Shown piece by piece: positions 1 through 5,934 of a DNA stretch of 5,934 bases. The stretch is taken from contig DPYO01000062.1 of the NCBI GenBank assembly GCA_003535775.1, forward strand, positions 3,583-9,516. The letters are read 5' to 3'. Source of the DNA: Fidelibacterota bacterium. GTDB lineage: Bacteria > Fidelibacterota > Marinisomatia > Marinisomatales > UBA8229. The notes beneath the pieces were generated by a model. That model did not search any database. It was not told the DNA's origin and worked only from the letters and a program-made list of their open reading frames with translations. Position numbers and translations under genes: made by a program. Every line of letters starts with the position of its first letter. Positions within the stretch are counted from its first letter, which is position 1.

Positions 1-2214
1 CCTGAATTCGAGGAATTAGTTTTATCTGAAGAATTAGTCATTGCGCTTTCTTTTTTTAATGCTCCCAACATTGATACAACTTCGGTTCAATTGAAGATTG
101 ATGGGGAAGATTATTCATATCAAACTGAAGTCAGTGATGGGATCATTAGTCTTGTACCAGGCACTATTAAACCAGGCACTCACAGGATCCAGGTACAAAT
201 GAAAACAAAACAAGGTCTTATTATTGAACCCATTGAATGGAAATTTAGAGTTGCAAAGACAGGAATAGATCTTCGAAGTGAAATTAATTTTGATGGAGAT
301 TTATCAGTTCGCCAATCAGCAGAATATCTGGGTGGATATTCCAAAGATGTTTCGGGAATAAACGGAAAAATGAACATCGGATTACTTTGGATTAAGTCCA
401 GAAATTCATTTAGAATAACGAGCAGGGAATCTGAATTTCAACAGTCACAAAATAGGTTCTCCGGAAAGATTGAATTAGGGGATTATCTTCATATACATTT
501 TGGAGATTTTAATCCAAGGCTTTCCAGTTTTCTTTTAGACGGTAAGAGAGTGAGGGGACTTGGCGTAGATTTACAACTGCCATCATTCAGATTTCAATTC
601 GTACAAGGAGAGCTGAACCGGCCTGTTCAGTGGACAGGTAAAGTTGATGGAGGTTATCAACTAGTAGCAAATAAAAGCTCCATAAACAGTACTGGACACA
701 TAACCTATTTTATGGATAGGACTGGATACACTTTCAGGCAAGCAATTAATGCATTCAGATTATCATTTGATTTCAATTCAAAGTTTTTATTTGGCATACA
801 TTTCTTAAAAGCTAAAGATGAAATAAGCTCCGTTGAGAAGTTGTTCAGCCATCAAGCAGGCTTAAATGTAGATACAACCATAGCTGGTTTGTCCGAATCC
901 GGTATACCGGTTGGGGAATATACATATTCCCAGTTCTTGGATTCTGTAACGATAGGAGGTCATTCAATTAGTTTTTCTGATAAAAACTGGGGTGGCAAGG
1001 ATCCTGTTGATAACTTAGTATTCGGATTTGATATTGGGTCCACATTTGATAACAGAAACCTTAAATTTGATTTCAGCTGGAACATGAGTTTATCCAATAA
1101 AAATATCTGGGATGGAGCTATGACTTTGACAGAGATGGATACCACTCTTGATGACAGTTTGGATGGATTGATCATGGGTGAAATCGACACATCCAGTATC
1201 CCTTTTGACCCTTCGAGTGTCGAGGATTATATAATCATAAATCCGTATATGACCCCTCTCCTTCCTATTGATTATGTTTCCTTCGAAGATCACCCCATCG
1301 CTACTATTATCAATATGCCGTCGGCTGCATTCAGGCTCAGACTGAAGGGAAATTACTCATGGAATAGTTTCCGCATTGAGTACCGTCAAATTGGACCAGC
1401 ATTTACCTCTCTAGGGAATCCATACCTGACTAAAAATGTACGTGAATTTTTTATCCAGGACCGTTTGGCATTATTGGATCATAAATTATTTCTTACCACA
1501 AGCTTTAAACATCAGGATAACAAAATCCTTTCGTCAATCAATGATCCATTAAGTACGAATACATTTTCCGGTTCATTTAATTTAATGCCCGGCCCCGGTG
1601 TACCCTCAATCATGGTCAATGTTCAATCAGTCAATAAAAATAATTTTCAAGAAATGGAATTAATAGATCCGGGTGCACCAGACACTAGAGAAGATTCAAA
1701 AATGGTGAATACGGTTATGTCTGTAAATTTCCCTTTTGAATTAAAGGGATTAAAGCAAAATTTGATCATTAATGTTAATACGGTAAAAAATTCTGATGAA
1801 CTCAGCAACAAGCGAAGTTCAGGTTACTTATTTATGAAAGCCAATACAAAAGGGTATTCTGTGAACCTTTCAACTCAGTTAAGACTGGGATTAAGAACGC
1901 TTTTTAGTGTAACAAAGACAGAGTTAATTATGCCAACTGATTCTGGAGACCAGATTTTTTCCTGGACAGGTCTTGGGTTAACTGCAAATTATTCAATGCG
2001 AAAGAATACCATAAATCTCACAGGAGGTGTTTCCTTTTTTGATGTTGGGACTTCCAGATTATATGGAGGTAAATTAGGAGGCAGTTATAAAATTTTGGAG
2101 CAATTAAATATGGGAGTGTCGGGTAATTTACAGTTGAGTCAAAATCTGATTAGTGATAATGTGTGGAGTTGGAGCACATCGAGTTTAATATTAACAGCTG
2201 GATACAGATTTTAG
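1..2214 (+). CDS. Ig-like domain plus large outer-membrane beta-barrel protein, 5'-partial
   Basis: The frame is open from base 1, so the true start and signal peptide lie upstream. A TTG at 91 is in frame but falls inside a domain and is not a credible start. The visible 737 residues (codons counted from base 1) begin with an Ig-like beta-sandwich (about codons 1-85): alternating hydrophobic strands, an 'LKIDGEDY' turn, a 'PGTIKPGTHRIQV' hairpin and a closing 'WKFRV' strand. From about codon 90 to the end the protein is rich in short amphipathic strands (alternating aromatic/hydrophobic and polar residues, many Gly/Asn/Ser turns), with no long hydrophobic helix. It ends in Gly-Tyr-Arg-Phe, the aromatic-X-Phe signature of barrels inserted by BamA. 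Motifs resembling FCB outer-membrane proteins include 'GDFNPRLSSFLLDGKRVRG' (codons 168-186) and 'SLGNPYL' (470-476). Codons about 375-435 form an acidic, Pro-rich segment, probably a large loop. The family is not recognised with certainty. A role in transport, secretion or sensing is inference. The stop lies 4 bases before the cyclase gene, implying co-transcription. Confidence 0.8.
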   Translation, partial: PEFEELVLSEELVIALSFFNAPNIDTTSVQLKIDGEDYSYQTEVSDGIISLVPGTIKPGTHRIQVQMKTKQGLIIEPIEWKFRVAKTGIDLRSEINFDGDLSVRQSAEYLGGYSKDVSGINGKMNIGLLWIKSRNSFRITSRESEFQQSQNRFSGKIELGDYLHIHFGDFNPRLSSFLLDGKRVRGLGVDLQLPSFRFQFVQGELNRPVQWTGKVDGGYQLVANKSSINSTGHITYFMDRTGYTFRQAINAFRLSFDFNSKFLFGIHFLKAKDEISSVEKLFSHQAGLNVDTTIAGLSESGIPVGEYTYSQFLDSVTIGGHSISFSDKNWGGKDPVDNLVFGFDIGSTFDNRNLKFDFSWNMSLSNKNIWDGAMTLTEMDTTLDDSLDGLIMGEIDTSSIPFDPSSVEDYIIINPYMTPLLPIDYVSFEDHPIATIINMPSAAFRLRLKGNYSWNSFRIEYRQIGPAFTSLGNPYLTKNVREFFIQDRLALLDHKLFLTTSFKHQDNKILSSINDPLSTNTFSGSFNLMPGPGVPSIMVNVQSVNKNNFQEMELIDPGAPDTREDSKMVNTVMSVNFPFELKGLKQNLIINVNTVKNSDELSNKRSSGYLFMKANTKGYSVNLSTQLRLGLRTLFSVTKTELIMPTDSGDQIFSWTGLGLTANYSMRKNTINLTGGVSFFDVGTSRLYGGKLGGSYKILEQLNMGVSGNLQLSQNLISDNVWSWSTSSLILTAGYRF

Positions 2215-2218
2215 AACA

Positions 2219-4786
2219 ATGGAACAAGTTATAAAATTTATAAAATCAAAAGGAATTGGTTTTGGTTTAACTGCAGGGTCGATTTTGCTGGTAAGCATTC
2301 TGCATTTGTTCGGGATATTTGATTTCTTAGAGTTAAAATTATATGATTATCGTTTTCATGAGGTGCGGGGTCCCTTAACCGGATGGCAGGCCAATGATTC
2401 TTCGTACATCAATTTAGGTACGGATGTTGTGCTGGTTGAGATTGATGATGAAGCTTATCGGCTCATGCCGGAAGCCTACCCCTATCCAAGGGGAACCATA
2501 TGGGCCAAGGTTGTTCGAAATTTAACTAAGGCTGGAGCAAAGGTCATTGCGTTTGACATTCAATTTGATGCACCAGAGACAAAATCAGATTATTTACGTC
2601 AATTTGCTGATGAGGTTCAATCTGAAGAATTGAAGGAACTCATCCCGCGTCATGGAGATGAAGTATTTGGCGAGGCAATTGCAGAGGCTATCAAACATGG
2701 AACCGAAGTGGTAATCAACACAAAAATAGCTACTGATTTGAATTTGATTCCACCGCAATATATTGCCCGTCCGGTGGAAGCGATTATGCAGGCTAATCCG
2801 GAGACCGGACTAATAAATGATCTTATGGATAAAGATGGTTTTTCACGTAATTATGCCTTGGGTAATTATCTCCAGCAGGACACCTTGCTGACAAAAATGT
2901 ACCTTACCTTGGCCATAAAATGTGTGAAGGCTTTTGAAGGTTTGGCTGACACGGTAAAAATAAGATTTAACAAGGACCGTTTGGTTTGGACCTATGGTGA
3001 TCACTTGATCAAATCAAATGGAGTTGGACTTGATTTTTCTGTTAATTATTATGGGCCGGCTTCCGGCTTTAAATTTCAACAGGGTTCAATGAGTTTTCCT
3101 CCCTGGGGAACATTTCCCCGTTTTTCACTTGCACAGGTAATCGATACGGAAGAGGTAATATTACGAGAGCCGGAAGAAGATATTGATTGGATGAGTCAAT
3201 TTATACCAGGGGCGATTCCGGAATGGATCTATGGTATTGAGGATTTAACAGAACGACAGGAAATGATGGAATTAATGGGATTCGGAGGAGACTTCGATAT
3301 TACAAATTCTCCCTTTTATAACAAAATTGTAATGATTGGAACAGTAGTAGAAGTACATCATGATTATAAAAAAACTCCGTTTTACAATTATATTGGGGTG
3401 TCCCAGATTACACCGGGAATGGAAACTCATGCCAATGCCATCCAGACTATTCTCCATGAGAATTATTTGAAGGTGTTTGGAGGAAAAATTACCAATTTAC
3501 TTACCGATGTTGAATATAGATACTTCAAAGGTTTCTTGCAGCATTGCTTGCTGATTAGTCTCTTATCTGTAATTGCATTTTTAACGTTAACTTATGTAAC
3601 CCCAATCCTCGGTGGATCTCTAATGCTTATTGAAGGACTAATCTATTTTGCAATTGTCTGTGGATTGTTTACCCAGGATCTTTTCTGGTTTATCAAATCC
3701 ACATTGTCAAGTATTCTTCCCAGTAGTTTTGTTAAAGAACATTTGAATTGGTTCCAAGTGTCATTGCCGGAGATTGGGGAATCACTGGTAATTCCAATTG
3801 TGGCACCTTTAGCGGGTATCATTGTGACTTATACCAGCAATATGCTTTATCAATTTATTAATGAACAGAAGGATAAACGGTTTTTAAAGAATACCTTTAG
3901 CAATTATATTTCCCCGGACCTGATAGATCAGATGTATGAAGAAAAACAAGAACCAAAATTAGGGGGTGACATAGGATACCATACAGCTTGGTTTTCTGAT
4001 ATCCAGAGTTTCTCTGCCTTTTCTGAAGTTTTGGAGCCGGAGAAAATGGTTAGTTTGATGAATGAATATTTAACAGAGATGACAGATGTTTTACTCATCC
4101 GAAAAGGAACCCTGGATAAATATATTGGGGATTCTATTGTGGCATTCTGGGGTGCGCCGGTTCCGGTTGAAAATCACGAATACCTGGCGTGTATGACAGC
4201 TTTGGATATGGAAGTAAAACTGGGCGAGTTGCGTGAAAAATGGAAATCCGAAGAAGGTTGGCCGGAAATTGTTCATGACATGCAGCACCGGGTGGGCTTG
4301 AGCTCTGGTGAATTAGTCACTGGTAATATGGGCTCTACAATGCGAATGAACTACACAATGATGGGAGATATGGTGAATCTAGGATCCCGGCTTGAATCAT
4401 CTGCCAAGCAGTATGGAGTGTATATTCAGGTTGAAGAGACTCTGTATGAAGCAGTAAAGGATCAATTTGAATGGAGATTCTTAGATTATGTCAGGGTAAA
4501 AGGTAGGACTACTCCCGTTAAGACTTACGAATTACTGGCGGAAAAAGAAAAGCTAGATAAAAATACAAAAAATTGTATAGATAAATTTCATAGTGCGCAG
4601 GAACTTTATTTTAATCAGCAATGGGATAAAGCTATAAATGGTTTCAAGGAATCTGAGAAACTGGAAAATATGTTTGCTGGTAGAAACACCAATCCTTCCA
4701 CTGTTTATATTGATCGTTGTAAAGCTTTGAAGGAAAATCCTCCCGGAAAAGGTTGGGATGGTGTTTGGACCCTGACTGCGAAATAA
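2219..4786 (+). CDS. CHASE2-domain class III adenylate cyclase, inner membrane
   Basis: Predicted to make cAMP from ATP in the cytoplasm in response to a periplasmic signal. Domains in order: short cytoplasmic N-terminus; TM1 (about 12-34); periplasmic CHASE2 sensor (about 38-420), with the typical 'LKLYDYRF' opening, 'VVLVEIDDEAY', 'IAFDIQF', 'NKIVMIGT' and closing 'PGMETHANAIQTIL'; three further helices (about 439-460, 463-485, 521-543); then the cyclase domain (about 588-773). Catalytic residues all seem present: metal-binding D594 (FSDI) and D638 (KYIGD), adenine-binding K634 and T713 (YTMMGD), transition-state N720 and R724 (VNLGSR). The Lys/Thr pair is that of bacterial adenylate rather than guanylate cyclases. 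The tail (776-855) holds one TPR-like helical pair and ends in 'GWDGVWTL', a closing motif of many CHASE2 cyclases. The ATG at 2219 is chosen because it just precedes TM1 and sits 4 bases after the preceding stop. It lacks a Shine-Dalgarno sequence, so translational coupling is plausible. The length is somewhat above usual because of inserts in CHASE2. Family and catalytic competence are well supported; the sensed ligand is unknown. Confidence 0.95.
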   Translation: MEQVIKFIKSKGIGFGLTAGSILLVSILHLFGIFDFLELKLYDYRFHEVRGPLTGWQANDSSYINLGTDVVLVEIDDEAYRLMPEAYPYPRGTIWAKVVRNLTKAGAKVIAFDIQFDAPETKSDYLRQFADEVQSEELKELIPRHGDEVFGEAIAEAIKHGTEVVINTKIATDLNLIPPQYIARPVEAIMQANPETGLINDLMDKDGFSRNYALGNYLQQDTLLTKMYLTLAIKCVKAFEGLADTVKIRFNKDRLVWTYGDHLIKSNGVGLDFSVNYYGPASGFKFQQGSMSFPPWGTFPRFSLAQVIDTEEVILREPEEDIDWMSQFIPGAIPEWIYGIEDLTERQEMMELMGFGGDFDITNSPFYNKIVMIGTVVEVHHDYKKTPFYNYIGVSQITPGMETHANAIQTILHENYLKVFGGKITNLLTDVEYRYFKGFLQHCLLISLLSVIAFLTLTYVTPILGGSLMLIEGLIYFAIVCGLFTQDLFWFIKSTLSSILPSSFVKEHLNWFQVSLPEIGESLVIPIVAPLAGIIVTYTSNMLYQFINEQKDKRFLKNTFSNYISPDLIDQMYEEKQEPKLGGDIGYHTAWFSDIQSFSAFSEVLEPEKMVSLMNEYLTEMTDVLLIRKGTLDKYIGDSIVAFWGAPVPVENHEYLACMTALDMEVKLGELREKWKSEEGWPEIVHDMQHRVGLSSGELVTGNMGSTMRMNYTMMGDMVNLGSRLESSAKQYGVYIQVEETLYEAVKDQFEWRFLDYVRVKGRTTPVKTYELLAEKEKLDKNTKNCIDKFHSAQELYFNQQWDKAINGFKESEKLENMFAGRNTNPSTVYIDRCKALKENPPGKGWDGVWTLTAK

Positions 4787-4788
4787 TT

Positions 4789-4794
4789 TATAAT
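4789..4794 (+). promoter_or_regulatory. Possible -10 element (TATAAT) upstream of the PorX-type gene
   Basis: The 57-base gap between the cyclase stop and the PorX-type start (4787-4843) holds a perfect TATAAT. A partial -35 match, TTGGAC, lies at 4765-4770 within the end of the cyclase gene, giving 18-base spacing. The region is strongly AT-rich, so a chance match is likely. FCB housekeeping promoters often use a different -7 consensus (TAnnTTTG), which is not seen here. If real, it would give the third gene its own transcript about 40 bases upstream of its ATG. This is weak, base-pattern evidence only. Confidence 0.2.
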
Positions 4795-4843
4795 TTATTT
4801 TAAAGGAACACCCATTTAACCTCACATTAGCCTGTTTCTAATT

Positions 4844-5934
4844 ATGAGAAAAAACCGTGGGAAAATACTCTGGGTGGATGATGAAATTGATCATTTGAAG
4901 CCTCACATCCTTTTCCTGGAAGAAAAGGGGTTTAACCTAACAACTGTCACCAATGGTCGGGATGCGGTTGAAATGGTGAAATGTGATCAATATCATCTTA
5001 TTTTGATGGATCAGTTTATGCCGGGTATGGATGGAATGGACACATTGCGCCAGGTAAAAGAAGTGAAGCCAAACCTACCAGTGATCATGATCACCAAGAG
5101 TGAAGAAGAGTGGTTAATGGATGAAGCTATTTCGGAAAAAATCGAACAATTCCTTATTAAACCGGTCAATCCGACTCAGATATTCATGGCCTGTAAACAA
5201 GTTCTGGAAAAATCAAAGATACAGGAGGAAAAAGCTACCAGTGGTTATTTAAAGGAATTTCAAGAAATTGAATTTCGTCTTCAAGAAAAATTATCTATCG
5301 ATGATTGGTGGGCAATATACAAGCGATTGGTAAAATGGCAATTAGAATTTGATAATTATAAGGATACTGGATTAGGGAATATTCTGGATGAGCAGATTCA
5401 AACCTGTAACCGGGAATTTGCTCATTTTATTGAAAATCAATATTCTGGATGGGTGAATAATTCTGACCGTCCCCCTATGTCTCCGGATGTCATCAACCGA
5501 TTTGTTGCACCTTTCCTTAAGAGAAATAAAAAAGTCTGTTTCATAGTTGTAGATTGTCTTCGATATGATCAATTGATGGCTCTTTTACCAGAAATCAATC
5601 GTTTCTTTGATGTACAGGTAGAATATCATTTGTCTCTTCTACCAACAGCGACTCCAGTTAGCAGGAACGCAATATTCAGTGGTCTGTTTAACGATGATTT
5701 ATTGGATAAATATCCGAAACAGAAGAAAGCCTTGTTGGAGCATGCCCCTGGTTTGAATCAGTATGAGGGTGAATTTCTTCAGGACCAGTTGAAACAATTA
5801 GGGTTGCCTGATGTCAGAATGCACTATCATAAAATTTGGAAAGTGGATGAAGGGAATCGATTTCAAAACAGGCTAGGAGAGTTATTACAGATTGAATTAC
5901 TGACAATTGTAGTGAACTTTGTTGATATGCTGGC
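4844..5934 (+). CDS. porX: PorX-type response regulator with PglZ/alkaline-phosphatase-superfamily domain, 3'-partial
   Basis: Resembles PorX, the cytoplasmic response regulator that controls type IX secretion in Porphyromonas and relatives, usually paired with the histidine kinase PorY. The receiver domain (residues about 6-122) has 'ILWVDDEIDHLKPHI' with acidic D12/D13, the phosphoacceptor D56 (LILMDQFMPGMDG), T84 in 'VIMITKSEEE', and K106 in 'FLIKPVNP'; these runs are close to PorX from memory. A helical linker (about 125-225) follows, then the PglZ-type domain: 'VCFIVVDCLRYDQ', where D237 is a likely zinc ligand, and 'LPTATPVSRNAIFSGL', where a Thr of 268-270 is the likely nucleophile. 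In PorX this domain is a zinc-dependent phosphodiesterase acting on oligonucleotides. The frame is open at the window end after 363 codons, roughly 70% of the usual 515 or so residues, so the distal metal ligands are out of view. The ATG at 4844 is chosen because it puts the first strand where the family has it; an in-frame TAA at 4817 limits extension, and no Shine-Dalgarno is present. No PorY-like kinase lies in the window. Confidence 0.9.
   Translation, partial: MRKNRGKILWVDDEIDHLKPHILFLEEKGFNLTTVTNGRDAVEMVKCDQYHLILMDQFMPGMDGMDTLRQVKEVKPNLPVIMITKSEEEWLMDEAISEKIEQFLIKPVNPTQIFMACKQVLEKSKIQEEKATSGYLKEFQEIEFRLQEKLSIDDWWAIYKRLVKWQLEFDNYKDTGLGNILDEQIQTCNREFAHFIENQYSGWVNNSDRPPMSPDVINRFVAPFLKRNKKVCFIVVDCLRYDQLMALLPEINRFFDVQVEYHLSLLPTATPVSRNAIFSGLFNDDLLDKYPKQKKALLEHAPGLNQYEGEFLQDQLKQLGLPDVRMHYHKIWKVDEGNRFQNRLGELLQIELLTIVVNFVDML

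Noticed and set aside
91..93. TTG as the start of the first gene
   Set aside because: The frame is open to base 1 and the residues before it complete the Ig-like domain, so the gene starts upstream of the window.
156..180. Direct repeat of accaggcact, 15 bases apart
   Set aside because: It is in phase and simply encodes two Pro-Gly-Thr turns of the Ig-like domain; two short copies do not make a repeat element.
4370..4375. GDMVN in place of the common GDTVN in the cyclase domain
   Set aside because: The substituted position (M718) is not one of the six catalytic residues, and variation there is common in bacterial class III cyclases.
4781..4800. Inverted repeat aaataa / ttattt as a terminator after the cyclase
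   Set aside because: The stem is six A-T pairs only with an 8-base loop, too weak for an intrinsic terminator, and such symmetry is expected by chance in AT-rich DNA.
4802..4807. aaagga as a ribosome binding site for the PorX-type gene
   Set aside because: It lies 36 bases before the ATG at 4844, and the in-frame TAA at 4817 rules out a start close behind it.
4553..4825. Minus-strand open frame of 90 codons across the cyclase 3' end and the following gap
   Set aside because: It lies mostly antisense to the well-supported cyclase tail, shows no recognisable domain, and has the low-complexity Ile/Phe/Lys/Asn-rich composition expected of reverse-frame AT-rich sequence.
5372..5572. Minus-strand open frame of 66 codons
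   Set aside because: It is fully antisense to the conserved PorX-type coding sequence and has no supporting motif or start context.

Overview
The window reads as chromosomal DNA of a low-GC Gram-negative bacterium, most likely from the FCB (Fibrobacterota-Chlorobiota-Bacteroidota and relatives) group. Three things point there. The third gene is a close PorX-type response regulator, a family tied to the type IX secretion system (T9SS) that is essentially confined to this group. The first gene encodes an outer-membrane beta-barrel ending in aromatic-X-Phe. Neither visible gene start has a Shine-Dalgarno sequence, as is common in Bacteroidota relatives. The double CHASE2-cyclase / PorX-type content would suit a non-model lineage such as Marinimicrobia, Calditrichota or Ignavibacteriota, but the exact phylum cannot be fixed by eye.

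Layout: three genes, all on the + strand and tightly packed. (1) Positions 1-2214 hold the 3' part of a large gene, open at the left edge of the window. It encodes an Ig-like domain followed by a long beta-barrel. (2) After a 4-base gap, 2219-4786 encodes a complete 855-residue membrane-bound class III adenylate cyclase with a periplasmic CHASE2 sensor, four predicted membrane helices, an apparently intact catalytic centre and a TPR-like tail. (3) After a 57-base AT-rich gap, 4844-5934 encodes the first 363 residues of a PorX-type protein (receiver domain, helical linker, PglZ/alkaline-phosphatase-superfamily domain) and runs off the right edge. There is no gene-free stretch above 60 bases.

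Working together (inference): the first two genes are probably one transcript, and the third may be a read-through member or have its own promoter in the short gap. The set joins an envelope protein, a periplasm-sensing cyclic-nucleotide synthase, and a regulator of protein secretion whose output domain belongs to a phosphodiesterase-type superfamily. This suggests an envelope-sensing or secretion-control locus. I see no RNA genes, mobile elements, CRISPR arrays or strong terminators. Each gene belongs to, or resembles, a known type, so I do not claim a wholly new system; the linkage is the point of interest.
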